Shown one piece after another: positions 34,822 to 44,248 of a stretch of 64,000 nt of DNA (position 1 is its first letter; every line of letters starts with the position of its first letter). Below the pieces are notes generated by a model, which searched no databases, was not told the origin of the DNA, and was given only the letters and a program-made list of their open reading frames with translations. Both the position numbers and the translations under genes were made by a program. Source of the DNA: Kribbella sp. NBC_00382 (GTDB taxonomy: Bacteria > Actinomycetota > Actinomycetes > Propionibacteriales > Kribbellaceae); assembly GCF_036067295.1 (NCBI RefSeq), contig NZ_CP107954.1:3906001-3970000 (forward strand), in the 5' to 3' direction.

Positions 34822-36633
34822 TCAGTACGGCTTCACCGCGAGGGTGGGGGAGTGCAGGTGCGTCTTCTCTTTCCCGTTGCCGACGAACATGTGGACCCCG
34901 CAGGGCAGGCACGGGTCGAAGCTGCGGACCGCGCGCATGATGTCGATGCCCTTGAACCGGTCCGGCGGGTTCTCCTCGAAGATCGGCGTGTTCTGGACCG
35001 CGTCCTCGTACGGCCCGGGGGTCCCGTAGGAGTCGCGGACGCTGCCGTTCCACGGGGTCGGCGGGTACGGATGGTAGTTCGCGATCTTGCCGTCGCGGAT
35101 CACCATGTGGTGCGAGAGCACGCCCCGGACGGCTTCGGTGAAACCGCACGAGATCGCGTTGTCCGGGACCTTGAACGGCGTCCACGTCTCGGTCCGGCCG
35201 GCCCTGACCTCGGCCATCGCCTTCTCGCAGAAGTGCAGCGCCAGCGCCGCGGCGTACGCCTGGAAGTAGGTTCGCGCACGGTTGCGCTCGAGCGCGTTGC
35301 TCCACTGCGGGATCTTCCACTCGTACTCCGTGGCCGGCTTCAGCGCCGTCCGTGGGAGCTGGATCTTCACACTGTGGCCGGTCGCCTGGACGTAGTCGGT
35401 GTTGACCAGGCCGGACAGCGCGGTCGACCAGAGCCGGGCGATCGGGCCGCCGCCGGTGTCGAGCGCGAGGTGGTCCTTGCCGTCGAACCAGCGCGGTGAC
35501 ATCGTCCAGCTGTACGCGTTGGCGAAGTCACGCTTCTGCGGCTTCGGGATGGTGTGCTGGTTCCACGGGTGCCGGACGTCGATCGGGTTGCCCAGCGGGT
35601 CCTTGTCGACGAACTTCTCGTGGCTGCCGTCGGCCCAGTCGTCGTAGAAGGAGCTGCCGAGCAGGATCCGCAGGCCGAGGTTGATGTCGACCAGGTTGTT
35701 GGTGACCAGCTTGCCGTCCACGATCACGCCGGGGGTGACGAACATCCGCTTGCCCCAGGCATCCATCGTCTTGTAGTTGAAGTCGCAGATCGCCGGGTCC
35801 TGCAGACTGCCCCAGCAACCGAGCAGGATCCGCCGCTCGCCGACGTGCTCGTACCCGGGCAGCGCCTCGTAGAAGAAGTCGAACAGGTCGTCGTGCAACG
35901 GCACGACCTTCTTCATGAACTCGATGTAGCGCATCAGCCGGGTCAGGTAGTCGGTGAAGAGCTGGATCGTCGCGACCGTGCCGACGCCACCGGGGTACAG
36001 CGTCGACGGGTGGACGTGCCGGCCCTCCATCAGGCAGAACATCTCGCGGGTGTAGCGGCTGACGTGCAGCGCCTCGCGGTAGAAGTCGCCCTCGAGCGGG
36101 TTCAGCGAGCGCATGATGTCGCCGATGGTCTTGTACCCGTGGTCGCCGGCGTGTGGCGCCTCGGTCCGGTTCGCCAGCTCCAGCACGCCCGGGTTGGTCT
36201 CCTTGACCATCCGCTCGCAGTAGTCCACCCCGACCAGGTTCTCCTGGAAGATGTTGTGGTCGAACATGTACTCCGCGGCTTCGCCGAGGTTGACGATCCA
36301 CTCGCCCAGATGCGGCGGCGCCACGCCGTAGGCCATGTTCTGCGCATACACCGAACAGGTCGCGTGGTTGTCACCGCAGATGCCGCAGATCCGGCTGGTG
36401 ATGAAGTGCGCGTCCCGCGGGTCCTTGCCCTTCATGAAGATGCTGTAGCCACGGAAGATCGACGAGGTGGAGTGACACTCCTCGACGGTCTTGTTCTTGA
36501 AGTTGACCTTGGCGTAGATGCCGAGGCTGCCGACGATCCGGGTGATCGGGTCCCAGGCCATCTCGACGACGTCGGAGTCCTTGCCCGCATCGGGTTCCAG
36601 GTGCTCGCCGATCTTCGGTTCGGTGGTGGTCAT
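34822..36633 (-). CDS. hhyL: [NiFe]-hydrogenase large subunit, group 1h type
   Basis: 603 residues. Nickel ligands are Cys83/Cys86 in RICGICGDNHATC and Cys575/Cys578 in DPCLPCGVH; a 22-residue tail follows, the usual substrate for the maturation protease. The L1 context (NMAYGVAPPHLGEWIVNLGE) is that of the actinobacterial high-affinity group 1h (formerly group 5) enzymes that oxidise atmospheric H2. It is encoded 3 nt after hhyS and followed by accessory genes on the same strand. The high-affinity role is inferred from family membership. Confidence 0.95.
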   Translation of the reverse strand: MTTTEPKIGEHLEPDAGKDSDVVEMAWDPITRIVGSLGIYAKVNFKNKTVEECHSTSSIFRGYSIFMKGKDPRDAHFITSRICGICGDNHATCSVYAQNMAYGVAPPHLGEWIVNLGEAAEYMFDHNIFQENLVGVDYCERMVKETNPGVLELANRTEAPHAGDHGYKTIGDIMRSLNPLEGDFYREALHVSRYTREMFCLMEGRHVHPSTLYPGGVGTVATIQLFTDYLTRLMRYIEFMKKVVPLHDDLFDFFYEALPGYEHVGERRILLGCWGSLQDPAICDFNYKTMDAWGKRMFVTPGVIVDGKLVTNNLVDINLGLRILLGSSFYDDWADGSHEKFVDKDPLGNPIDVRHPWNQHTIPKPQKRDFANAYSWTMSPRWFDGKDHLALDTGGGPIARLWSTALSGLVNTDYVQATGHSVKIQLPRTALKPATEYEWKIPQWSNALERNRARTYFQAYAAALALHFCEKAMAEVRAGRTETWTPFKVPDNAISCGFTEAVRGVLSHHMVIRDGKIANYHPYPPTPWNGSVRDSYGTPGPYEDAVQNTPIFEENPPDRFKGIDIMRAVRSFDPCLPCGVHMFVGNGKEKTHLHSPTLAVKPY

Positions 36634-36636
36634 GGC

Positions 36637-37707
36637 CTACCAGACCTTCGTGTAGCCGGTGTCGAGTGACGTGCCTTTGTGCCGCCACTTCGGTTCTTTG
36701 TTCTTCTGTCCCTGGGAGAACTTGCGCAGCCGGCGGATCACCGTCCCGTAGACCGTGCTGGCCGCGGTCGAGATGCGCGCGCCGGTCGGTTCGTCCATGA
36801 ACGGCATGAACTTGTCCGGGAAGCCGGGCATCGTGCAGGCGATGCAGATCCCGCCCACGTTCGGGCAGCCGCCGACACCGTTGATCCAGCCGCGCTTCGG
36901 CACGTTGCAGTTCACCACTGGGCCCCAGCAGCCGAGTTTCACCAGGCACTTCGGCGAGCCGTACTCCTTGGCGAAGTCGCCCTGCTCGTAGTACCCGGCC
37001 CGGTCGCAGCCCTCGTGCACTGTCGCGCCGAACAACCATTGCGGTCGCAGTTCGGCGTCGAGCGGGATCATCGGGGCCTGGCCGGCCACCTGGTAGAGCA
37101 GATAGACGAGCGTCTCGGACAGGTTGTCCGGATGGATCGGGCAGCCCGGCACGCAGACGATCGGCAGCCCGGCCTTGGACTTCCAGCTCCAGCCGAGATA
37201 GTCCGGTACGCCCATCGCGCCGGTCGGATTCCCTGCCATGGCGTGGATTCCGCCGTACGCCGCACATGTGCCGACGGCAACGACAGCGGTTGCCTTGGGC
37301 GCCAGCCGGTCGAGCCACTCGGACGTCTTCATCGGCTGGCCGGTCGCCGGGTTGTTGCCGAAGCCGGCCCAGTAGCCCTCGGACTTGATCGCCTCGTTCG
37401 GGATCGAACCCTCGACCACCAGGACGAAGGGTTCCAGTTCACCGCGGTCGGCCTTGTGCCACCACTCGATGAAGTTGTCGGCGCCGGTCTCCGGGCCGCA
37501 CTCGAAATCGATCAACGGCCAGTGCACCGCGATCTTCGGGAGCCCCGGCAACGCGCCCAGGACGATCTCCTCGATACTCGGCTGGGTCGCCGCGGTCAGC
37601 GCGACGGAGTCGCCGTCACAGCTCAGTCCGCCGTTCATCCAGAGGATGTGGACGACACCCTCGTCGGCCGTCTCCTCCGCCTGCTCGGGTTCCAGGGTCA
37701 TCGACAT
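36637..37707 (-). CDS. hhyS: [NiFe]-hydrogenase small subunit, group 1h type
   Basis: 356 residues, no Tat signal, so the enzyme faces the cytosol. The proximal-cluster segment is GLSCDGDSVALTAA (Cys30, with Asp replacing the usual second cysteine), as in group 1h enzymes with a 3Cys-1Asp site. Further cluster ligands lie in CVPGCPIHPDNL, VHEGCDRAGY, PKCLVKLGCWGP and GGCPNVGGICIACTMPG. ATG 37707 is chosen for the family-like N-terminus, with AAAGGAGG 11 nt upstream. It is the first gene of the leftward operon. Confidence 0.94.
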   Translation of the reverse strand: MSMTLEPEQAEETADEGVVHILWMNGGLSCDGDSVALTAATQPSIEEIVLGALPGLPKIAVHWPLIDFECGPETGADNFIEWWHKADRGELEPFVLVVEGSIPNEAIKSEGYWAGFGNNPATGQPMKTSEWLDRLAPKATAVVAVGTCAAYGGIHAMAGNPTGAMGVPDYLGWSWKSKAGLPIVCVPGCPIHPDNLSETLVYLLYQVAGQAPMIPLDAELRPQWLFGATVHEGCDRAGYYEQGDFAKEYGSPKCLVKLGCWGPVVNCNVPKRGWINGVGGCPNVGGICIACTMPGFPDKFMPFMDEPTGARISTAASTVYGTVIRRLRKFSQGQKNKEPKWRHKGTSLDTGYTKVW

Positions 37708-37778
37708 GGTCCGCGCCGCCTCCTTTCGGAAGGCTGGGTTCTCCTTCGGACGGTACGTCCGCAATCCGCACCCGAACA

Positions 37779-37870
37779 GACACTTGTGTCGGGTATTAAT
37801 GGGGATTTCCGGAAATCCGGGATTCCAGGATTATCGGACCGCCTGTACGGCGGTATGGTTGAGGATCAAC
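37779..37870. promoter_or_regulatory. Palindrome array controlling the hydrogenase operon and its divergent regulator
   Basis: Four inverted repeats lie in 92 bp: GACACTTGTGTC (37779-37790), GGATTTCCGGAAATCC (37803-37818), ACCGCC-TGTAC-GGCGGT (37838-37854) and GTTGA-GGA-TCAAC (37858-37870). A minus-strand -10-like TAATAC (37798-37793) lies between the first two, so the 16-nt palindrome overlaps the spacer and -35 position, and the 12-nt one covers the expected start site. This is a good candidate for regulated hhySL transcription. Confidence 0.65.
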
Positions 37871-37928
37871 GCGTTCGCCACCCCTCCGCCTTCCGTCCTT
37901 CCCTTGTTCTTTGAGAGCTCGTGCCGAG

Positions 37929-38432
37929 ATGTCCGACGTTCCCCTGCCGGACGATGACTCCGGCTTGTTCGTCTCGCCGGTGGTCGTCGTCACCCATACC
38001 TTCCCGGCGCGGCCGGGCTCGCTTCCGGACGCCGAGCTGTTCGTCCGGGAGGCGCTCGAGCCGGTCGAGCTGGAGCCGGCGGAGAGCCAGGCGCTCTACC
38101 AGGCGATCACTGCTGCGCTGCTCGCCGCCGCAGGCCCTGCTGAGGGCGTATTCGACGTGACAGTGCGGCTCTTCCCCGACGGTGTGGAGGTCGAGGTGCT
38201 GCACGGCGCGGCGAGTCGGCGACTCAGTACCTCGCCCAGCGTCGGCGAGGAGCCGTTCGCCGATTGGTTGACGGCAGTACTACGTCGCCAGGGGTTGTCG
38301 CAGCAGGCCGCCGCGCAGCGGATCGGGGTCTCGGTGCGGACCGTCAGCCGGTGGCTGAGCGGCGTCACCGAGCCGCGGTTGCGCGACCTCCGCCGGGTGC
38401 ACGCCATCTTCGGTACACCGCCCGGTGAATGA
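37929..38432 (+). CDS. HTH regulator divergent from the hydrogenase operon
   Basis: 167 residues. The C-terminal third is an XRE-like HTH (WLTAVLRRQGLSQQAAAQRI, VSVRTVSRWLSGVTEPRLRD). The N-terminal 100 residues are acidic, with FVREALEPVELEPAESQALY and TVRLFPDGVEVEVLHGA, and match no sensor domain I recognise. ATG 37929 is preferred over an in-frame TTG at 37911. It sits between the palindrome array and hypF and is the obvious candidate regulator of both hydrogenase transcription units; this is inference. Confidence 0.8.
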   Translation: MSDVPLPDDDSGLFVSPVVVVTHTFPARPGSLPDAELFVREALEPVELEPAESQALYQAITAALLAAAGPAEGVFDVTVRLFPDGVEVEVLHGAASRRLSTSPSVGEEPFADWLTAVLRRQGLSQQAAAQRIGVSVRTVSRWLSGVTEPRLRDLRRVHAIFGTPPGE

Positions 38433-38464
38433 ATTCGTGAATTCCCGGTCCGGTATTTCCGGAC
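38431..38464. promoter_or_regulatory. Palindromes upstream of hypF
   Basis: GAATTC-GT-GAATTC (38431-38444) and GTCCGG-TATTT-CCGGAC (38448-38464) lie just after the regulator stop. The second contains ATTTCCGGA, a 9-mer also found in the hhyS palindrome at 37805-37813, so one protein may bind both places. Confidence 0.5.
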
Positions 38465-38561
38465 TCTGGTGGAGTGCCGCGTCCAGGGCTACTGTGCGAA
38501 GAGTCCGTTCATGACCGAATTCGCCATCTGGCATCGGCCCGTACGTCGGCGTACCTGACAA

Positions 38562-38573
38562 AACAATCCACTG
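38562..38573 (+). promoter_or_regulatory. Possible leaderless-type -10 of hypF
   Basis: AACAAT is followed by 6 nt and GTG 38574. It lacks the usual leading T, and no ribosome site is seen before the GTG pair. Confidence 0.35.
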
Positions 38574-40880
38574 GTGGTGGGTGCCACGGCCGTCTCGGTT
38601 TCCCGCGTACGTGCCCGGATCACGGTGTCCGGGGTGGTCCAGGGTGTCGGCTTCCGGCCGTTCGTCTATGCCCTGGCGCGGGAGCTCGGGTTGTCGGGTC
38701 AGGTCTGCAACGACGCCGCGGGGGTGATCGCGGAGGTCGAGGGGTCTTCCGGCGCGGTGGCGGTGTTCGGCGTACGGGTCCGGACGGATGCTCCGCCGCT
38801 GGCGGTGGTGGAGTCCGTGGAGCGTGAGGAGCTGCCGGCACGGGGTGGCACCGCCTTCGTCATCCGCGACTCCACGGCCGGCGCGGGGCGCACGCTGGTC
38901 TCGCCGGATGTTGCCACCTGCAACGACTGCCTGGCGGAGTTCGCGGATCCGGCGGATCGGCGGTACCGGCATCCGTTCATCACCTGCACGAACTGTGGGC
39001 CGCGGTTCACGATCATCACCGGGCTTCCGTACGACCGGCCGGCCACCACGATGGCGGGCTTTCCGTTGTGTGCCGAGTGCTCGGCGGAGTACAGCGATCC
39101 GGGTGATCGGCGCTTTCATGCGCAGCCGATCGCTTGTCCGTCGTGTGGGCCACGGTTGACGTTCACGCAGCCGGGTGCGGTCACGTCGTACGGGGAAGAT
39201 GCGCTGGCGGCCGCTCATCAGTTGCTGGTGTCGGGCGCGATCCTTGCTGTCAAAGGCCTTGGCGGCTTTCACCTGGTCTGCGATGCGTCGGATCACGATG
39301 CAGTGGCGACGCTGCGGAAGCGGAAGGATCGTGGCGACAAGCCGTTCGCGGTGATGGCGGCGGACCTTGCTACTGCGCGGTGTATTGCTCAGGTGTCGGA
39401 CGGTGAGGAGGCGCTGCTGACGGGGCATCAACGGCCGATCGTGCTGCTTCGGCGTACCGCTTCTGCTGCCGTCTGTTCTGCCGTTGCTCCGGGCAACCCG
39501 GACCTCGGGGTGATGTTGCCGTACACGCCGTTGCATCGCTTGCTCTTCGACCAGCCGGGGCCGTCGGTCTTGGTGATGACGAGTGGGAACGTGTCGGGCG
39601 AGCCGATCGTGGTGGATGACTCGGAGGCGTTGGTACGACTCGCGCCGCTGGCCGATGCCTGGCTGGGCCACGATCGGGGGATCCATGTTCCATGCGACGA
39701 CTCGGTGGTGCGGGTGGTCGACGGCGACGAGCTGCCGGTACGCCGGTCGCGCGGGTATGCGCCGTACCCGATCAACCTGGCGACCCCGGTCCGGCCGGCT
39801 CTCGCGGTCGGTGGCGACCTGAAGAACACCTTCTGCCTCGGCGAAGGCCGCTATGCCTGGCTCTCCGCCCATGTCGGCGATATGGACGACCTCGCCACTC
39901 TCGACGCCTTCGCCAAGGCCGAGGAGCACCTGGAGCTGCTGACCGGCGTACGGCCCGAGGTACTCGTCGTCGACAAGCACCCGTCGTACCGCTCCCGCCA
40001 ATGGGCTCAATTACATGCGGCCGGCCGGCCGGTGATCGGCGTACAACACCACCACGCCCACCTGGCGTCAGTACTAGCTGAGCACTCCTATGACGGTCCC
40101 CCCGTAATCGGCTTCGCCTTCGACGGCACCGGCTACGGCGACGACGGCGCAGTCTGGGGTGGCGAGGTTCTGCTAGCCGACTACAACGGCTTTGACCGCT
40201 ACACCCATCTCGCCTACGTCCCACTTCCTGGTGGCGACGCTGGTGTGCAGAACCCTTGCCGGATGGCGCTGGCTCACCTGTTCGCGGCCGGCATCCCGTG
40301 GGATCCCAGACTGCCCGCTGTCCAAACGTGTTCCGGCGAAGAGCTGGCGCTGCTCGAAGCCCAGCTGGACCGCAACCTGGCCTGTGCTCCAACCTCCAGC
40401 ATGGGAAGGCTCTTCGATGCGATCGCGTCGCTCGCCGGCGTCTGCCATCGAGCCGGCTACGAAGCACAGGCCGCCATCGAGCTGGAGGGGGTTGCCGCCG
40501 GAGCCGGAGTCGGGTACCGGTTCGAGTTCGAGGCCCCAGGGGAGCTGTTGGGCGCCGTCGTACGGGATGTGCTGGACGGCGTCGAGGCAGGTGTGATCAG
40601 CCTGCGGTTCCACCTGGGGCTGGCGGAGCTGATGGTGCGGACGGCTGAGCGGATCAGGGCGGACCGCGGGATCAACACCGTTGCGCTGTCCGGCGGGGTG
40701 TTCGTGAACAAGTTGTTGCTGGAGGCAAGTTGCCGGGGGTTGGCGGCGGCTGGGTTCGTGGTGTTGCGGCATCGGCGGGTACCGCCGACCGATGCCGGGA
40801 TCGCGCTGGGGCAGCTGGCTGTGGCAGCTCGGAGGGCGGCTCGGATGACGGAAGACAAGGAGCAAGGGATATGTGTCTAG
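38574..40880 (+). CDS. hypF: Carbamoyltransferase HypF
   Basis: 768 residues, full length. The acylphosphatase domain (VVQGVGFRPFVYALARELG) comes first, then two zinc fingers (CNDC...CTNC and CAEC...CPSC), a YrdC-like domain near 200-380 and a Kae1-like carbamoyltransferase domain with QHHHAHLASV and VALSGGVFVNK. It makes thiocarbamate on HypE from carbamoyl phosphate, the source of the Fe cyanide ligands. GTG 38574 or 38577 is the start. It overlaps hypC by 10 nt. Confidence 0.96.
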   Translation: MVGATAVSVSRVRARITVSGVVQGVGFRPFVYALARELGLSGQVCNDAAGVIAEVEGSSGAVAVFGVRVRTDAPPLAVVESVEREELPARGGTAFVIRDSTAGAGRTLVSPDVATCNDCLAEFADPADRRYRHPFITCTNCGPRFTIITGLPYDRPATTMAGFPLCAECSAEYSDPGDRRFHAQPIACPSCGPRLTFTQPGAVTSYGEDALAAAHQLLVSGAILAVKGLGGFHLVCDASDHDAVATLRKRKDRGDKPFAVMAADLATARCIAQVSDGEEALLTGHQRPIVLLRRTASAAVCSAVAPGNPDLGVMLPYTPLHRLLFDQPGPSVLVMTSGNVSGEPIVVDDSEALVRLAPLADAWLGHDRGIHVPCDDSVVRVVDGDELPVRRSRGYAPYPINLATPVRPALAVGGDLKNTFCLGEGRYAWLSAHVGDMDDLATLDAFAKAEEHLELLTGVRPEVLVVDKHPSYRSRQWAQLHAAGRPVIGVQHHHAHLASVLAEHSYDGPPVIGFAFDGTGYGDDGAVWGGEVLLADYNGFDRYTHLAYVPLPGGDAGVQNPCRMALAHLFAAGIPWDPRLPAVQTCSGEELALLEAQLDRNLACAPTSSMGRLFDAIASLAGVCHRAGYEAQAAIELEGVAAGAGVGYRFEFEAPGELLGAVVRDVLDGVEAGVISLRFHLGLAELMVRTAERIRADRGINTVALSGGVFVNKLLLEASCRGLAAAGFVVLRHRRVPPTDAGIALGQLAVAARRAARMTEDKEQGICV

Positions 40881-41182
40881 CTGTTCCCGGGAGAGTGGTG
40901 GAGATCCGCGACGAGGACGACACCCGGATGGGCAAGGTCGACTTCGGCGGCGTGATCAAGGACGTCTGCCTGGCGTATCTGCCGGACCTGCAGGTGGGGG
41001 AGTACACCATCGTGCACGTCGGGTTCGCCCTGCAACGCCTGGACGAGGAGTCGGCCCAGCAGTCGCTCGAGCTGTACCGCTCGCTCGGCGCGCTGGAAGA
41101 GGAGTTCGGTGATCACTGGGGGATCGCGGCCCAGCAGGCCGGGGAGCGTCGCCCGCCGGGAACAGAGGAGACGATGTCATGA
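40871..41182 (+). CDS. hypC: Hydrogenase assembly chaperone HypC (second copy)
   Basis: 103 residues. [17 protein letters not shown] supplies the N-terminal Cys2; the C-terminal 30 residues extend beyond the usual HypC length. It overlaps hypF by 10 nt and hypD by ATGA, so it is the HypD partner of the general maturation set. Two HypC proteins in one locus suggest separate roles, for example scaffold for HypD and escort for HhyL. Confidence 0.94.
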   Translation: MCLAVPGRVVEIRDEDDTRMGKVDFGGVIKDVCLAYLPDLQVGEYTIVHVGFALQRLDEESAQQSLELYRSLGALEEEFGDHWGIAAQQAGERRPPGTEETMS

Positions 41183-42297
41183 AGTATCTCGCCGAGTTCA
41201 GCGATCCGGAGCTCGCCCGCAAACTGGTCGACCAGATCCACGCGACCGTCACCCGGCCGTGGGCGATGATGGAGGTGTGCGGCGGCCAGACCCACACGAT
41301 CGTCCGGCACGGCATCGACCAGCTGCTGCCCGACGGCGTCGAGATGATCCACGGCCCGGGCTGCCCGGTCTGCGTGACGCCGCTGGAGATCATCGACAAG
41401 GCACTTGAGATCGCCTCCCAGCCAGGCGTCATCTTCTGCTCGTTCGGCGACATGCTCAGGGTGCCGGGCAGCGGGCGTGACCTGTTCAAGATCAAGAGCG
41501 AGGGCGGCGACGTCCGGGTCGTCTACTCACCGCTCGACGCGCTCAAGATCGCGAAGGACAACCCGGATCGCCAGGTCGTCTTCTTCGGCATCGGCTTCGA
41601 GACGACCGCGCCGCCGAACGCGATGACGGTGTACCAGGCCAAGCGCCAGAACATCCCGAACTTCAGCCTGCTCGTCTCGCACGTCAAGGTCCCACCGGCG
41701 ATCGCGGCGATCATGGAGTCGCCCAACTGCCGCGTGCAGGCGTTCCTAGCGGCCGGCCACGTGTGCAGCGTGATGGGGGTTTCGGAGTATCCCGAGCTCT
41801 CCGCGAAGTACAAGGTCCCGATCGTCGTCACCGGCTTCGAGCCACTCGACATCCTGGCCGGCATCCTGCGCACGGTGACGCAGTTGGAGCGCGGCGAGCA
41901 CTACGTCGAGAACGCCTATAAACGTGCCGTCACCGACGAAGGCAACACGGCCGCGCAGGCGATGCTCGCCGATGTCTTCGAGACCACCGATCGCGCTTGG
42001 CGGGGGATCGGGGTCATCCCGCAGAGCGGCTGGCGGCTGTCGCCGAGATACCGCGAGTACGACGCGGAGTACCGGTTCTCGGTTCGCGACATCGCCACCG
42101 AGGAGTCCAAGATCTGCCGCAGCGGCGAGGTCCTCCAGGGCCACATCAAGCCGCATGAGTGTTCGGCGTTCGGAACACTCTGTACTCCGCGCAACCCGCT
42201 CGGCGCGACGATGGTGTCGAGCGAAGGCGCCTGCGCGGCGTACTACCTGTACCGCCGTCTGGAGACGCCCGCCGGGGCGGTGAGTTCCGTTGGCTGA
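41179..42297 (+). CDS. hypD: Hydrogenase maturation protein HypD
   Basis: 372 residues. Signatures are [28 protein letters not shown] (substrate Fe cysteines) and a C-terminal Fe-S region ([20 protein letters not shown]). HypD with HypC assembles the Fe(CN)2CO unit. It overlaps hypC (ATGA) and hypE (8 nt). Confidence 0.96.
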   Translation: MKYLAEFSDPELARKLVDQIHATVTRPWAMMEVCGGQTHTIVRHGIDQLLPDGVEMIHGPGCPVCVTPLEIIDKALEIASQPGVIFCSFGDMLRVPGSGRDLFKIKSEGGDVRVVYSPLDALKIAKDNPDRQVVFFGIGFETTAPPNAMTVYQAKRQNIPNFSLLVSHVKVPPAIAAIMESPNCRVQAFLAAGHVCSVMGVSEYPELSAKYKVPIVVTGFEPLDILAGILRTVTQLERGEHYVENAYKRAVTDEGNTAAQAMLADVFETTDRAWRGIGVIPQSGWRLSPRYREYDAEYRFSVRDIATEESKICRSGEVLQGHIKPHECSAFGTLCTPRNPLGATMVSSEGACAAYYLYRRLETPAGAVSSVG

Positions 42298-43372
42298 GCA
42301 AGTGATGCTGCCGGATCCCACCGTCCCGAACTTCGACGGGTGGACCTGCCCGTTGCCGTTGCGGGATCACCAGACGATCGTGATGGGCCACGGTGGTGGC
42401 GGCCAGATGTCGGGCGAGTTGATCGAGCACCTCTTCGTCCCGGCCTTCTCGAATCCATTGCTGGCGGGGTTGACGGATTCGGCCGTGGTCACGCTGGGCG
42501 GTGCACGGCTCGCGTTCTCGACCGATTCGTTCGTCGTCCAGCCGTTGTTCTTCCCGGGCGGCAGTATCGGCGACCTCGCGGTCAACGGCACGGTCAACGA
42601 CCTGGCGATGTCCGGGGCGCAACCGGCGTACCTGTCCTGCGGTTTCATCCTTGAGGAAGGCGTCGAGCTGTCAGTCGTCGGCCGGATCGCTCAAGACCTG
42701 GGTACTGCGGCCGAACGCGCCGGCGTCACGATCGCGACCGGCGACACCAAGGTCGTCGACTCCGGTCACGGCGACGGCGTCTACATCAACACGGCCGGCA
42801 TCGGGCTGGTCCGCGAAGGCGTCGACATCCGCCCGCAGCGTGCTGCGGTCGGCGATGTGGTGATCGTCAGCGGCGCGATCGGGGTGCACGGCATCGCGAT
42901 CATGAGCGTCCGCGAGGGCATCTCGTTCGGCACCGAGGTGGTCAGCGACTGCGCTCCCCTCAACGGACTCGTCGACGCAATGCTGGACGCGGTACTAGAT
43001 GTCCATGTACTACGAGATCCCACCCGCGGCGGAGTCGCCACCTCACTCAACGAGATCGCCAAGGCCGCCGGTGTAGGCATCGAACTGGTCGAGAGCGACC
43101 TCCCCATCCCCGAGACGGTCGCCAACGCCTGCTCGTTCTTAGGCCTGGACCCGCTCTACGTAGCCAACGAAGGCAAACTCCTGGCCATCGTCGCCCCCTC
43201 CGACGCCGACGCAGTCCTGACAGCCATGCGCTCCCACCCCCTAGGCGCCGAAGCCACCATCATCGGCACCTGCGTGGATTCCCACCCCGGCATGGTCACC
43301 ACCCGAACCACCTTCGGCGCCACCCGCGTCGTCGACACCCCGATCGGAGAACAACTACCCCGGATCTGCTGA
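42290..43372 (+). CDS. hypE: Hydrogenase maturation protein HypE
   Basis: 360 residues, PurM-like ATPase. [19 protein letters not shown] and [18 protein letters not shown] are typical, and the protein ends in PRIC with the C-terminal cysteine that carries the thiocarbamate then thiocyanate group. TTG 42290 overlaps hypD by 8 nt; ATG 42305 is possible. The last 350 nt of the coding strand are rich in C and in CTA/GTA codons. Confidence 0.96.
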   Translation: MAEQVMLPDPTVPNFDGWTCPLPLRDHQTIVMGHGGGGQMSGELIEHLFVPAFSNPLLAGLTDSAVVTLGGARLAFSTDSFVVQPLFFPGGSIGDLAVNGTVNDLAMSGAQPAYLSCGFILEEGVELSVVGRIAQDLGTAAERAGVTIATGDTKVVDSGHGDGVYINTAGIGLVREGVDIRPQRAAVGDVVIVSGAIGVHGIAIMSVREGISFGTEVVSDCAPLNGLVDAMLDAVLDVHVLRDPTRGGVATSLNEIAKAAGVGIELVESDLPIPETVANACSFLGLDPLYVANEGKLLAIVAPSDADAVLTAMRSHPLGAEATIIGTCVDSHPGMVTTRTTFGATRVVDTPIGEQLPRIC

Positions 43373-43921
43373 CCGGTCCACAGCGGTGGGCAACTGGAGA
43401 TCGCCTCGCATGGCGACCCGGATGGCCGTCAAAGGTGCCCACACGTCGTTGAGGATCTCGCGGCACCTCTCGGTCGTATCGGTGACCGGATCGTGCGTGC
43501 CGTCCTCGCGGTGTTTGAGGATGGCCCACGCATCGGCGAGTCCCCGGGCGATCTGCTGCGCCAGCACCAGTACGGGTGCGGTGACGATCATCTGCGCCTC
43601 GGCATACGCCGTCTGGAATGCTTGCCGGGTCTGCGGCAACTCGACGGACTCGGCGGCCTGCTCGGTGCCGTTGTCGGTTGCGTAGGACCAGGCCCGCAGC
43701 GCGCGATGGTAGTCGCGAGCCGCCGCGTTGAAGGCGATGTAGCCCTCGCGCAGTTCCAGCCGTCGTACTCGCGATTCGTCCCGCTCGGCCTGTTCGAGGC
43801 GCTCGGCCCGGGCCCGGTCGAACTCGCGGCGTTTCGAGCGCTCGGAGATCAGCGGCGACAGCGTCGAGGCGGCCAGCGTGCCCAGTACGCCGATCCCGGC
43901 GATTGCCAATGAGCTGTCCAA
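43355..43921 (-). CDS. Membrane-anchored coiled-coil protein, unknown function
   Basis: 188 residues. One N-terminal hydrophobic segment (LAIAGIGVLGTLAASTLSPL) is followed by a charged heptad-like stretch (about 25-60, SKRREFDRARAERLEQAERD) and a helical remainder. It looks like a small membrane-tethered helical protein; no family is recognised. TTG 43921 has GGAGG 7 nt upstream. Its 3' end overlaps hypE tail-to-tail by 18 nt. Confidence 0.65.
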   Translation of the reverse strand: MDSSLAIAGIGVLGTLAASTLSPLISERSKRREFDRARAERLEQAERDESRVRRLELREGYIAFNAAARDYHRALRAWSYATDNGTEQAAESVELPQTRQAFQTAYAEAQMIVTAPVLVLAQQIARGLADAWAILKHREDGTHDPVTDTTERCREILNDVWAPLTAIRVAMRGDLQLPTAVDRSADPG

Positions 43922-44248
43922 CGGGGGGCCTCCTCGGGGCGGAAACGGTGCGTCGGAAACCTATCGCGAGAGGACAGGGGTAAACATGCGTTTCGCAAGG
44001 GAGGGGGTCGGATACTCCGGGTAGTCGGGGGTGGTGGGGGCTGGATGGCGGGGTGATGCGGAAAATCCAGGGCCGGATTGCGGGCGGTGGAGCGGTGTGT
44101 ACGGACCGTGGCCGTTGCTTGTGGCAACCAAATATTGGGTGGCGGGAACTGGTCCGGCGGATTGCTTCCGTGGCGGTGGGTGACGGTCGTACAGTCCCCT
44201 CAGTTGACTTGCGGTGGTCGGGGGGCCGCCCGTGCTGGAGGGGACTTG
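43922..44248. other. 327-bp intergenic region before the S8 protease
   Basis: G-rich non-coding DNA between divergent genes. GGGAACT at 44144-44150 and, 18 nt on, CCGTG resemble an ECF-type promoter; TACAGT at 44190-44195 resembles a vegetative -10. GGAGGGG at 44237 is the ribosome site. Nothing else is recognisable. Confidence 0.4.
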
